Assembly (NCBI GenBank): GCA_947034895.1 | Contig: OX344762.1 | Coordinates: forward strand, 11,847,501-11,911,500 | Length of the DNA: 64,000 nt | Direction: 5' to 3' | From: Rhytidiadelphus loreus | Lineage: Eukaryota > Streptophyta > Bryopsida > Hypnales > Hylocomiaceae | In this document: positions 1-12,145 of the stretch, in pieces | Position numbering within the stretch: the stretch's first letter is position 1 | Layout of the letters: every line of letters starts with the position of its first letter | The notes under the pieces: generated by a model | What the model was told of the DNA's origin: nothing | The model's input: only the letters and a program-made list of their open reading frames with translations | The model's database searches: none | Made by a program: the position numbers and the translations under genes

Positions 1-469
1 CATTGCCCTTCATACTACTTATTATTATCTACAACACCAACATCTAACTTTCTATGGTTCTTTCAAAATGCATGGTAACATCTAATTTGATACGCTATAA
101 GTGTATCAAAGGCTAAAGGACTTCTCTAATGTGGACTACCAACTTTTATATAATAAGGCTTTGCCACATGCACTTTGCAAGTTTTGTTCAAGTCTATAAC
201 AAAAATCTTGCTATCATTAGGCTTGGCTCTTGTAGACTCCTAATTGTCCCTTAGACACCTAATTGACCTCTCAAACACTTAATCATACCCTAAAAGCAAA
301 GAATCACAGTGGTATAGGCACTTTAAGCTTCTAAGGATAAATCACTATATTAGTAGATACTTTTTTCAATTATGGTTTGAACCATAAGTTTTATGACTTT
401 TTGACTATAAATTTTACTAACTAAGAGCAAAAGTGAAAAAAATCATGAGACCAAAGTAACAACTTAGGA
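1..469. other. AT-rich intergenic sequence
   Basis: No gene, RNA or repeat could be recognised in this AT-rich stretch. It runs into the satellite-like block that begins near 470. Confidence 0.5.
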
Positions 470-2095
470 ACTCACCTCCCCCAAGTTGAATTGGGAGGTC
501 AAGTTGCCTACATTCAATTCAATTGACTCTTCCATAGATTACGTTTGGATTGGAATAGATTAGTTTTCAATCTAATTTTCCATGTAGCATGGATAAAATT
601 GTTTGGATTCAATCCAATCCACTCTTGCATGGATTAGAGTTGGATTGATATGGAGGAGATTAATTTTCAATCCAATTTCTATGTTGTGGCATAGCGTTGT
701 CACCCACATTGTCATATTATATAATATGAACCCCCCCTAAGTTGGATTAAATCCTAGACTCTTTCATAGATTACAAATGGACTGGATTGGGATAAATTAA
801 TTTTGAATCCAATTCTTATGTGGCATTATACTACCATATCATATTGCACAATCCTGGAAGTTTGGATTGGAGGATCAAATTGTCTGAATTGACATTGTTG
901 TATAGATTAAGATTGGATTGAATTGGAGTATATTAATTTCTAATCCAATCCCTATTTAGTATAATACTGTCATATTGTGGAGCATGGTTCCTCCCATGCT
1001 AGATTGAAGTTACAAGTTGCCTAGATTCAATGAAATTTTCTATGTGGCATAATATTATCTTATCATGTCGCATGGGTCCCCCCCAAGGTTGATTGAGGGA
1101 TCAGGTTGCCTAGAATCAATTTGATCCATTCTTGTCTGGATTACGGTTGGATTGGATTGGAGTAGATTGATTTTCAATCCAATTTTCTATTTGATATGAC
1201 ACAATCAAGTCATGTAAAATGGATATAGTACACTAAAGTTGGATTGGAGAATCTATTGCTTGGATTCAATTCAATCTCACTTTTGTTAGTTGAAGTTGAA
1301 TAGAATTGGAATAGTTTCTCAATTTTTTAGGTCCTGTATTCAAGTTGAATTTGGAGATCAAGCTCACTAGATTCAGTGATCAATCTATTTTTGGATGGAT
1401 TACAATTGGATTGGAGTAGATTAGTTTCCAATTCAATCTTTTATGTGGCATAATAATGTCATGTGATGTTTCATGATGGGTCCCCCCAAGTTAGACTAAT
1501 GGATCAAATTGCCTGGATTCAATCCAATCCAACTTTAGGTGGAATAGGATTGGATCGAATTGAAGTAGATTAATTTTCAATCCAATTTTCTATGTGGCAT
1601 ATTACTTTCATATCATGATAAATGGGTCCCTTTTCCAAAATTGGATTGGAGGATCAAATCACCCATATTCAATTTAATCCAACTTGGGGTGGGATAGGAT
1701 TGGATTGAATTGAATTGCAGTAGATTAATTTTCAATCCAATTTTCTACCTGGCATGCTACTATCATATCATGATAAATGGGTCCTTTTCCAAATTGGATC
1801 AGAAGATTCAATTGTTTAGATTCAATCCGATCCACTCTTGCACTGAGTTAGGATTGGATTGAATTGGAGTAGATTTATATTCACTCAAACTTTCTATGTG
1901 GAATAATAATATCATATCATGTAGCATGGATCCCCTTTTCTAGGTTGATTGGGGAATCAAGGCACTTGGATTCAATCCAATCCAACTTTGAGTGGCCTAG
2001 TCTTCGATGGGATAGGGATAAATTAATTTTCAATCCAATCACTACATGGCATACCACTCTTATATTGTGTAGGATGGGTCTACCAAAGTACAAAA
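470..2095. repeat. degenerate ~145-bp tandem satellite
   Basis: About a dozen diverged copies of one unit follow each other. Each has the same order of landmarks: ATGGGTCCCCCCAAGTTGGA or a variant, then ATCAAATTGCC, GGATTCAATCCAATCC, and TTTTCAATCCAATTTTCTAT, then a TCATATCATG-like stretch. The first landmark recurs near 458, 727, 858, 981, 1071, 1215, 1335, 1476, 1621, 1775, 1925 and 2071, so the later units are 140-155 bp apart and the earlier ones are shorter or partly deleted. No coding potential was seen. The heavy divergence points to an old array. Confidence 0.8.
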
Positions 2096-3021
2096 AGTAA
2101 AAATTCATTGTTGAAGCTTCAAGAATACAAGAAGGTATCTTTTCATGTGATTCAAGGAAGTGAGATCATCTCATCTTTTAGAAGAAATACTCTTTGAAAC
2201 CAAGATTTCCTTCAATTAAATAAGGACACTCCTATATTTGGTGAATAATGTTATGATTTTTTCTCCATACTAGTATAGTTTACAAGTGAGCTACAATAAA
2301 CATCATAATCACTCTAATTTCAAAATTATTGAACCACAAGTGTATTAGATGTTACAAAATCTTAAAGTTACAAAGATGATGGTGATTTTGTCATTAAAAA
2401 TTCCAAAGCTGTTTTCCAATATTGCAATAGTAATGAAAAATACAATATTAACTTCAAAAAAAGTTATAATACACCTTTAATATTAAATATTTCTTTCTAA
2501 TGCAATATTTATTGGCAAATAAGATACTATTGTCTTGTTTCAAGTCTTCATATTGTATGCACATTTTATATATTGTAGTAGTGAAGATTCAATACCAAAT
2601 TTTGGTATGAAAATATACATTTATTAGTATATTACATAGCTTTTAATATTGCATTAGTATTTAATTTGTATTGTATGTTAAGGTAATATCATCTAAAATG
2701 AAGCACATCAGCTATATGACAAGCATCACTATGAGGGAAGGTTGGGGCTCTCATTTTTTAACACTTTGCAACTAAAGTTTGAAATGAATTTAGTTCAAGG
2801 TCCTTTTCACCCTACTATCCTATGAGAAGACGATGCGCACTTATGCCAAAGCCCCCCTTTCTCGAATTTCTGGGCTGTCCGATCTGGAAAAATAAAATAT
2901 AAAGTATCCTTGATGCCGTCCGATTCCCGAGGAAGGTGTTGTATGAGGGCCGTTGGGTGAGGTCGCAGCCCCCCTCCCTTCCCAACCGTTGATCTTGGCC
3001 GTTGATCTTGCTCCAGTACTC
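2096..3021. other. intergenic sequence, no gene seen
   Basis: This stretch is very AT-rich up to about 2810. A short patch of higher GC follows at 2820-3010. No domain or RNA could be recognised in either part. Confidence 0.5.
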
Positions 3022-3189
3022 CATCAATTAGGGTTACAAGATTATAGGATTGGAATCCTATATGGATTGCATTGCTTCATCAATTAGGGTTACATGATCA
3101 TAGGATTGAAATCCTATATGGATTGCATTGCTCCATCAATTAGGGTTACAAGATTATAGGATTGAAATCCCATATGGATTGCATTTCAA
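3022..3189. repeat. three tandem copies of a 56-bp unit
   Basis: The unit starting CATCAATTAGGGTTACA and ending GGATTGCATTGCT occurs at 3022, 3078 and 3134 with only a few base differences. The exact 56-bp spacing and high identity indicate a recent local triplication, about 1 kb upstream of the DCP5-like start codon. Confidence 0.85.
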
Positions 3190-4196
3190 AATTCCAATTT
3201 GAGATTACAAATAGGGGGGTTGGAGTAGGATGTTGGATTGAGTTAGTAATTGGGGTTGGGTTCAACATATGGATTCAAGTAATTGGAGTTGGGTTCATGT
3301 AACTAGGGTTAAATAACTGGGGTTAAATATCTAGAGTTGGAAGGAGGGAAAGATTAAAAAAGAAAATTGGATAACCTCTCCCTGTAAGATTGGAATCTCT
3401 CTTCACTATCCACTCAGAAGACAAATACACACAACTATCATCCATTTTTATCGTTTACAACTAAAATTTGAACAAATTTTGAAAAATATGAGTCAAAAGA
3501 TAATTTCTATAATTGTGGCAATGTCACATAGTAAACTACTATAATATATTAAAAAATTAGGAAGTCAAAATTAGAATTGGTCGATTTTTTATATTGTGCC
3601 TTATTTTTCAATGTCCTCATATTGAATATTGAAAAACATCTCCTCATCCTCTAGATTTTGTAGGGCACACTTTTGAAAAAACATATTTGAGATTGAGGGC
3701 TCCTCCGCATTCAATGTTGAATCCTTGGGGGCTAGAGTCCCTAGTCCTCAAATCTAGCCCTAGAAATCCACAAAAGCCCCTCTTAGAATCTGAACCAACT
3801 CCTAGATCTACACCCATCCCGTACATATGACCCCCCTGGGTACACCGCAACTAAGCCAGGACGGGCGGCCGAACATCTACCCTCCCTCCTGCGGAATCTA
3901 CGCATCGGAAGATTGGGGTGGGGTCTTGGGTGCTGAGTGATGCCCTTCAGGGGTCTTGTTAATCATGTTCCGCGCATGTTGGCGTTCTCGTTGTTGTTGC
4001 TTTCCTGGTGATCAGCTTGCGAGACGATAACCGTAACGGGCGGCATCCCTCATCATGCAGCCGACCTCCGCCGTGCGCTCGTCTATTGATTTTGTCACAG
4101 CATTTGGTTGGTCTTGTGTGTGAAGCTTTGTTGGTGCGGGGACATTGGGAGACGAAGAAGGCGTCTGGGTTGGAGTCCCGCGTGGGGGGAGCAGCA
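3190..4196 (+). other. upstream region and probable 5' leader of the DCP5-like gene
   Basis: The first part is AT-rich without a recognisable feature. From about 3830 the sequence becomes GC- and CpG-rich up to the start codon at 4197, as expected for a promoter and leader of a constitutively expressed plant gene. No TATA box was assigned. An open frame continues upstream of 4197, but protein similarity starts just after that ATG. Confidence 0.45.
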
Positions 4197-7100
4197 ATGG
4201 GCCGCGGGGGAGGGCCCAACACGGCCGATTCCTACATCGGCAGCCTCATCAGTCTCACGTCCAAGAGTGAGATTCGGTATGAGGGGATTTTGTATACTGT
4301 GGACACGGAGAATTCCAACATCGCGCTGCAAAACGGTGGGGTTTCCGCCTTAATTTCTTACGGTCGATTGTGTGATGGTGTATAGAAGGACTTGATAAGT
4401 GTTGGGTAGGGGCGGAATTCGTTCCAAATGCCGCGACGAGTTTTTTTTCTTGTCTGGTCCGTTTTAGGGTTAGCGGCGTTAGGGTTTGGTGTCGGAATGA
4501 GAAATTGATTCTGACAATTTACAGTCGAGTTTTTTTTAAGCGTCTTTTCGTCTTCATGTTTGTGTACTTTCAGCCGTGGTTGAGGTAACGATGACATTGA
4601 GTATCCTCATGCCCTTTTTTCGACGTTTGGTGTATTGTGCCTCGACGATGCATCATCCCAATTGAGTCTGGAGTTTTGAGAAGTAACGGACGTTTGCAGT
4701 CACTGAGACCGCCGACCCTAATCCTCCGTTGGGAGAAATCATTTTTCAGCTTCTAAATTGTGTGCTGTCAGAGGCTTCTGATGTCATCTAGTGACGAGTA
4801 CATTTCTTTTCAAAATCACTCGATTATTGTAACTCGCTGGGTGATGACCCATGGTGCTATTGCGGAAATGTAAACTTTGTAACCATCTCATGTGCCCTAC
4901 GAGGTCTTTAGTTACAGCACGTCCTTAGTGTACTGCCCAGGTATGTTTTATGGAAAGAATGTACCAGAGCTGTACATTCAATGGGTGTGGCATCTGAGCC
5001 ACCCTCGTTCCCACATCCGGAAGCGGAAGATAGTAGTGTGGCAGGTTTATTGTTGTAGGTCAGGGTGAGATGGCCTTGGCTTATACATCTTTGATGTGTG
5101 GTGCAGTGCGTTCGTATGGAACAGAGGGGCGCAAAAAGGATGGGCCCCAGATTCCTGCTAGCGACAAAGTATATGACTACATCATCTTTCGAGGATCGGA
5201 TATCAAGGTTGGAATTACGAAAGTTAAAATTTTACGTTTCTGGGGTCCTGGCACCTCATCCACGTGCTGTTTGGATGCGCTTGTACTTGAATCGGAACAT
5301 ATTGAGTAGCAGTGGCTGTTATTTCGTGGGACTGATGTTGCCTCGCATTTTGTGGACAGGATTTGCAAGTGAAGTCGTCTCCACCTCCTTCTTTGCAACC
5401 CCCCCCTCCTCCACCACAACCTGCGGATCCTGCAATTATCTCACTTCAGGTACCCTAGCCCAAGCTAGTCTTTATTTTTCTGGCAGGGTTATCTTCAAGA
5501 GTATGTACATGTTTGATTTCTTGTGATGTGCTATTTGGAGTATTGACTCTTTAATATTTCGAACAAAAATAAAATTATAGTGAATGCGTCGATATTATGT
5601 GCACATAATGACCATTTATTTGATCTGTGACTTTGCAGAGAAGACTATTCTCCTGTTTTTGTCCCTAATGTCTGTGCTATATTGTGTGATCTGCTCAAGC
5701 AGTCTCAGCCGCAGTATCCCCCACCGTCGTCCCTGGGGTCCTACAATGGGGGGTTGCCAACAGCAGGATCTTCTTCAGAGCCTAGTGCTCCGCCGCCTCC
5801 TCCTTACATGGGCATGCCACCATCGCAGTACCGGAGTGCCGTGCCTCCTCTCTATCCTCCGGCAGCTCTGCAGTCGTGGGGTCCTCCTCCACCACCTCCT
5901 GGCGCCAATGGATCGGGTCTGGCCCTGCCAATGTACTGGCAAGGGTATTACAGGCCGCCACCAGCAGGGCACATGCAGCATCAGCCTATGCCCCCTCAAC
6001 CTCCTCCTTCGTTGGCACCGCCACCGCAAGGTCAGCAGCAGCAAGGCCAGCAGGGTCCTCAAGGTCCTCAGGTATCACCCTTGCCACAGCAGCCACCGGC
6101 AGCCTCTCGTCCTCCTGCAGCATTGGTAACTGCGCCTAGTTCCAGTGGTGCAGTGACTTCGGCTTCGCAGTCACAGCCACAGTCAACGAAGGTTTTAGCT
6201 GCGAGTGTGCCCAGCTCAGTCCCTCCAGTGGCGCTTTTGATGACAGCAACTGCAACTCCTGTAATCTTTGCAGAGTCTTCCCATTTTCGTTTGATGCTTT
6301 GGTGTTTGTGGGTAGTGTAAGATATTTACTATTGGATGGTTTCCTGTTTGGTGTTCCAAGATCCAACACTTGTTTTCTGTGCAGGCTTCAACTGCAGTTA
6401 ATGCCCCAGTATCTGCTGTGACTTCGGCAGTATCGACTCCGGTAGCTTCATCGGTTGGGACGACGGCTTCTGCTCCTGCCTCAGGAGTCCCTGTTTCAGT
6501 AGCTTCCAGCTTAGCTTCGACCATGCAAGGCGTGAGTGCGGTGATTACACCAGTTGCGAAAAACCCACGTCGCATTGCGGGAAGTGTGCCACCGGCTTCA
6601 CAGCCTCCAGCTGTCGGAAGCCCCTCTCAAGGACTACAGACAGCGGGTGTTCCCAGTGCACCCGTTGTATCTTCTGGTGCTTTGCTGCGACCACAGAGCG
6701 AGACCGCACAGTCCTCAGGGACTGTAGCTACAGCTTCAAAGTCAGGAGCAGCAACCGTTTCACAGAACCAAGCTTCTTCAAAGGTCGTGGAGCAGAAACT
6801 AGTGGAACCGGGAAATGCAGCAAGGCTACCTGTGACGCAAATCTCCACACAGGCTGCACCTTCACAGGAACAAGTCAGTCAGCCTCTACTCCCATTGCCT
6901 TCGGCTGAACAGAAGCAACAAGGGGTGGCACAGGTGCGCATCATCTCCACTTCGTCTGTTCATATGATACTCTCTGAGAGAGGGTGTTAACCTTTTACAA
7001 AGACGTTGTTACATTGGTGTGATTAAGCTTTATTGGAATCCTGACATCATTGGATTTCAAGGCGTAAAATCCGTAAATTCAACTGTGAGTACTGTCAAGT

Positions 7101-8811
7101 TCTTTTGGGGTATTTGATTCGCGCAACGCATCAAGCGGAAATAACGGGAATCGTTCTTAAAAGATTGACTTTTCTCATCTCAGCAGCGAGGAAATCATGG
7201 CGTACCCGTTGGCCAAAGGAATCGCTGGCAGGTACCATGTTTTATTGTCGGAATGGTTGAATTTTGCCTTTTCTCACGATGGGAGCTGATCCCGAGCATT
7301 GTGTCGTTTAACTAAATTTATGAGTTGATTTGATTAGTCTTGGAATTTTCGGCCGCTTTAAGGTTCTGGAATCTACTAGATTTACAATCAGGTCTTCTAG
7401 CCAGTTACTGAGAAACTGATAGTTGGTTCTGAGTTATGAATAAATGAATGTTTCTTCATGGGTCACTGGAGTTGACATCAACAATGATGTTTAGGGGAAC
7501 GGTTATGGGGGGAATGGCAACTACAACCGCCGTGGAAGAGGTCGAGGCAGCCACAACGGAAGAGGTGTTGGGGTAAGTTTGGAGATATCTAATATTCTTC
7601 AACCCTGTTTCACTTCCTCAGTACAGTTTTATACTGGTAGAGCATTGTCTTCAGGTATTTGCTACCCAAGTTTGCGCAATGTGTTGTAGATTTGCGTGAG
7701 AGCACGAGGGGTCTGTGGCTGACTTGGTCGCTGGTTGTCGGTGTGTTTATCAGCTGGCGAATCCCACACAGCAGTTCACTGAGGACTTTGACTTCTCAGC
7801 CATGAACGAGAAGTTCAACAAAGACGAAGTCTGGGGAACACTTGGAGGGAAGGATGATGAAGAGGAAGAGGATTTTGATGATGGACATGTTGAAGACGAG
7901 GTAGCTGATTCTGCTCAATCAGATGCTGCAAAGAAGGTAATCCAGATCTTTGGTTGCTGAACACTTTAAGAATCGCATAATTGAATTGTTAGAGTGGAAA
8001 CGCTGGGAGAAAGCAAGATTTGTTTGCTTGTGCTGTTGGGAGCGGCACTGCTATGCCTCTTTCTGTTTGTAAGAGGATTATAGGCATGCTAAAATCATGA
8101 TGACTAGGATAGTACTTGGACAGTGGATATTGGTTGTGTTGTGTTTGTGGTTGACTTTAGGGCATGGTGGTTAATGCATCAGGCTCTCTATAACAAGGAC
8201 GATTTCTTCGACTCTCTATCTTGTGATGCAATTGAAGGGGGTCGTGCAGAACGCACCAAATTCTCTGAGCAGCGCAAGATTGATACCGAGGTATATTTAC
8301 GTGATTGGTATTGAGTTTTGATGTAATATTGATAATGAGCTCATAACGTTTACGGTGCAAACCCACATATGCGACCAGAGTTTCACATTGTCTGCTCCTT
8401 TCAAAAGCAAACCAATTAATCGAGTGTTTTTCCGTCAAAGCGTGTCCATTTGTTCTCTCTCCACCCGTAGTATGATGTTTCCAGTGCCCTGGCTTGTTGG
8501 CTCCCATTTGGTAGTTGGAAGTGCAACTGGGGCGCCACGAAGTCAAGTTGGTTTTGCTTTACTGTCATAGCCGCGACACTGAAATAGAGCAGTGCGTAGA
8601 CCATTTGTATGGTGAAGACTGAATGGTGTTTTGTGAATTGCAGACATTTGGAGCTTTCCCAGTTAGGTCACGCGGGGGCCGTGGTGGCCGTGGAGGACGC
8701 CGTGGTGGCTACAGGGGTGGCTACTATGGTGGAGGGAGTTATGGGATCGGCAGAGGTGGGGGCTATGGCCGAGGCCGTGGTATGGGCCGTGCCTCGTCTG
8801 GCGGTGTATGA
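4197..8811 (+). CDS. DCP5: DECAPPING5-like (LSM14/RAP55 family) protein
   Basis: This encodes a 667-aa LSM14-family protein. In plants these proteins promote mRNA decapping, translational repression and P-body assembly in the cytoplasm. Exons are 4197-4335, 5107-5207, 5360-5449, 5703-6260, 6385-6933, 7184-7231, 7495-7572, 7772-7936, 8183-8290 and 8644-8811; all junctions are GT-AG and phases agree. An N-terminal Lsm domain (about residues 10-80, with [20 protein letters not shown] and GTEGRK) is followed by a long Pro/Gln/Ser/Ala-rich region (90-480). Then come a short RG-rich stretch, the DFDF box ([14 protein letters not shown], about 523), an FFD box ([11 protein letters not shown], about 580), a TFG box (TETFGAF, about 611) and an RGG-rich tail. 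Arabidopsis DCP5 is slightly shorter (about 610 aa). Family assignment is firm; the boundaries of exons 4 and 5, in low-complexity sequence, are the least certain. Confidence 0.93.
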
Positions 8812-9414
8812 CTAGTTCTTCTCCCCATTGCGCAAAGGGGGTCTGATGTAGCGATCGCATCTAATGTGAAGATTTGATGGGGATCAAGGATGCTATAATA
8901 TGCTTTTTAAGTGGGGAGGTGTGTGTAGGTTTTGCAGTGTAGATGTGGAAGATCCTGTAGACGATTGTGGATTTGCGGTGCTGGCTTTTGGCTTACTGTC
9001 ACAGAAAAAACGTGGCAGTGGAAGAATGTGAGGGGGGTGAGGGAGGGGGCACCCTCAGAGAAGGTGGATCTCTGGGTGGTGTATGTGCCTCTCGCCCGTC
9101 TCAGTCTTCTGCTACTAACTTGGGATATACTCAGTTTGGGAATTTGGCCAAGCACTTGGAACTTCTGCAGTCTGGAAAGATAGAACAACACTTGGGGTGG
9201 TTTCTGTCGGAACGATTTGGAGTGAGATTTTTAATTCGCTCCAATTCCTGAGATACGCTGCATCAAGGATGTGGACAGTGAAAGTTGGGGGGCTGTAGGG
9301 GACAGGGGTTAGTCTAGGCTACTGCACAGATGGGACATGGAACGTCGGATTCACCATCGTATGTGTATATCGTTTTGAAAGTTCCGGTGGTGGAAATCTG
9401 TTGATGGGAATAAA
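8812..9414 (+). other. probable 3' UTR of the DCP5-like gene
   Basis: Moderately GC-rich sequence follows the stop codon, and a canonical AATAAA lies at 9409-9414. AT-rich intergenic DNA begins soon after. Short open frames here have no recognisable similarity. Confidence 0.5.
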
Positions 9415-9731
9415 CTCTTTTATTGCTTCAATTTGTCTATTTATGACCGTTTGTTATGCATTTTCAGAGTTTAGTTCTCTGGAATTTAACATAATTCAGA
9501 TTATGGGCAGTGCTTATTTTAGATTGCTGTTTGTTGTTCGGTATTGTAGGGTGTGCATTTTCACCACTAGGAACTCTGATGGGTGGATCTATCTATTTTA
9601 TCCCATTTGTCAGCAGATCAACCTTTAACTATGGAATCACAAGGGAAAAATATAAAGCAATTCCATCACAAGCGTTTTTAAGCCGTATTCGGAAATGGGA
9701 TTAAGCTTACGACTAAAAATCACTATTCAAC

Positions 9732-9941
9732 GTTAAACGAACTGAACTCTTAAACGATGGACTGGTGACTGGAAATCATCCATTTTGATATTGTGGGAAT
9801 CATTGGAAGTCAAAGTACTCTAGAAGATCTTCCCTTTTCACACAAAATTTTGAAGATGAATAGTTGCACTTTTGTCCTACACTAAAAGATTCTCTATCAT
9901 CCATTGAACACCAAATGTTTGCCTTGATGTTCAAGGGTTGA
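9732..9941 (-). mobile_element. T1-family TTAA miniature element (reverse copy)
   Basis: This diverged copy of the element at 20071-20317 lies in reverse orientation. Shared landmarks are GGAAATCATCC, GGAAGTCAAAGTACTC, CCCTTTTCACACAAAATTTT, and TTGCACTTTTGTCCTAC. It ends TCAAGGGTTGA, the mutated counterpart of the family end AAGGGTTAA. Flanks at 9415-9731 and 9942-10225 hold nothing recognisable. Confidence 0.7.
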
Positions 9942-10225
9942 GGTTCTCATTTAGTGTTAAAAGAGTGTCTAAAGAGTGTTGTTTCTAAGTATCTTGAGAA
10001 TTAATTTAGACCTACTTTTAGATTGGATTCACATACCAAACATCACCTATAATACCTAGTGTGAACATACCTAAAATGTACATTTACTAGGACCCCATAT
10101 CATCTTTAGTTGCCAAACTAGCCTCTTCCATTCATTGAACTCAAAGGTCAAGTATGCTCAAATAATTTGTGGTATTTCATACTTTATAGGAAAAAATTGA
10201 TGTTCAACTCAACTCAACTCAAATA

Positions 10226-10483
10226 TATTCCCTCTATCACAAAATGATTGTCCACTTTGAATGTCATGCTTTTTTAAGGTTGTTTTGAGTAGATTAATAA
10301 AAAAAACTTCCTTATGGCTAATTTTTTTTAGGTTGCAATAAACACATGCAATGTTCTTCATTAATTATAGTAATATAAAATTTGGAACCTTTCTTAATTA
10401 TGTTTTTCATGATATGATCAATGAAATTGGTTCAAAAAAATATCAACAAAATTGTGGACAATCATTTTGGGATGAAAGGAGTA
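10226..10483. mobile_element. Stowaway-like Tc1/mariner MITE
   Basis: The left end TATTCCCTCTATCACAAAAT is matched by an inverted right end ATTTTGGGATGAAAGGAGTA. These are very close to the Stowaway terminal consensus (CTCCCTCCGTCCCAAAA), with TA at both edges. The element is about 258 bp and has no coding capacity. A second near-complete copy lies at 33194-33491. Confidence 0.85.
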
Positions 10484-11734
10484 CATTTTATCCATGGATG
10501 ACAATAATATCATAATCTTAACCCCTACAAAATTAGAAAATAATTGTAATTCCTAAATATGTACACCAATGATTCATGTAGAGCAATCTTCTAACTTTGC
10601 ATTGATACATTATATGATTGTTTGAAAGACTCTTCAATGAATATTAGATGAAGTACACTTTTTTAAATATTCAACATCCAATTAGTGAATGGTTGGGAAT
10701 TTTTACAATAATTCTACAAATGTGTAGAATAAGAGAAAAGACCTACAAGAAGACCCCACGTGGCAAACAAAACCAATTGTGGGTCATTTTGAGCCCGTTT
10801 CTTCAGAATATGTGACCAATGTTTTTATTTCTCGGAGGTATCTGTGTAGTTTCAAAACAACATTCTAGTTTAGTTCTTCAACAAAATAATCAACATCCAC
10901 TCAATGCTATCACAACACTTATTATTGATCTATTGAATTCAAAGAGGGATATTACAAATTGAACCAATTTGATGATTTGTAACAATCTCAATCTATGATT
11001 ACAATGCTCTTGGGACATTTCCTTCATGATATGATGACTAAGATATGTTCCATGAATCACAATCATAATTGATTCACTTTATGATATTTTCTCCAAACAC
11101 TTTTGTGACCCCTAGTTTGGTTGAAAAGTCTTACTGAAACATGTTGAAAAAGGTATAATGAACATCAAGTATGTAGAGATGACACATAGATCCCCACAAC
11201 TTTCCTTGCAATGTATGAATAAAGGCATGCTCAAAAAATATTTGCAAACACCTATTTTGAGCTCCCCATATATTTTGGTGCAATTTGGCCACTTTTTTCC
11301 ACCCAAATCCACCACAAGCTCTCAAGTGGAACCAATGAGAATTGGATATAATCACCTATTTCCAAGGAATTGTGGATACCAACATGTTATAATTCAAATT
11401 CAAATTCAAATTTGAGATTGTAATGCCTAATTTCCAAAATTCAATGATTTCAACATTGACATACTTAACCCCTTATAGGCCATGCATTAAAATTCAAGCA
11501 ACAAATTAACTCAAAACACATCCCATGCGCACAAAATTGTGATTTTTCATCTTTGTCTATATTTTTAGATTCTTGTATTAATTCTTTAACACCAATTCAC
11601 AATTTTCCAAATTTGGAATATTTTGGTTCTAAAAGGGTGTCATTGGTGCTAAAACAAACTGTATTTTGTTTTATAGTTAGCTTACACTCTCCTAGTTGAC
11701 AACGTTCCTCATTAGAAGAGATTTCAGGATTTTA
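10484..11734. other. intergenic sequence, no gene seen
   Basis: AT-rich sequence with no recognisable gene, RNA or complete element. TTAACCCC occurs near 11466 and may be an isolated end of a TTAA-family relic, but no partner end was found. Confidence 0.45.
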
Positions 11735-12008
11735 AGGGCCGTTTCAGGGCCGTTCCCGGCGCTGTTCCCCCGGCAGTAAAAGAACGCCGCTGTTACATTT
11801 ATTTATTTTTGAAAAAAAATAAAAAAAAATAATTTTTTTTTAAGTCTTTAAATTGAGAAACAAAGTTTATTTTAATTTTTTTAATTTTTTTTCCGAAAAA
11901 TCTGACCTGGCCGAGAGACGGCCAGGTCAGCACAGGCCGGGAACAGCGGATATCGGCGGTTCTCGGGGGGGGTCGAGTTGGGAACTCACAACCCTCCCCG
12001 AGAGCCAA
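11735..12008. repeat. GC-rich island with palindrome around an AT-rich core
   Basis: Two GC-rich arms (11735-11795 and 11900-12008) flank a core of runs of A and T. The arms are loosely complementary: GTTCCCGG and GAACGCCGCTGTT on the left against CCGGGAACAGCGGAT and GGCGGTTC on the right. The right arm contains a perfect hairpin at 11904-11928: GACCTGGCCG, loop AGAGA, then CGGCCAGGTC. The layout suggests a decayed foldback element, but no target duplication was found. Confidence 0.5.
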
Positions 12009-12145
12009 ATCACATGTAATGTCTTTCCATTGAATTGCTTATAAGATCTAATTGTACTGATTTTTTTTTTCATTTTTTTTTTAATTGACAATCTCTATTC
12101 AAAGAAGAAGAATTTTTTGGGCCCATGCAAAATAATGGCATCATA

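Noticed and set aside
4008..4196. Extension of the DCP5-like protein upstream of the ATG at 4197
   Set aside because: The upstream frame is open but has no similarity to the family, whose Lsm domain begins a few residues after 4197.
5639..5702. An earlier acceptor for DCP5 exon 4 (after CAG at 5638), adding an [14 protein letters not shown] stretch
   Set aside because: The preceding exon ends in phase 0, and this acceptor would put the following Pro-rich frame out of phase. The acceptor at 5702 keeps the phase and rejoins DPAIISLQ to SQPQYPPP.
8932..9251. Open frames just after the DCP5-like stop as an extra gene
   Set aside because: Several frames on both strands are open and none has similarity; a 3' UTR ending near the AATAAA at 9409 explains the region better.
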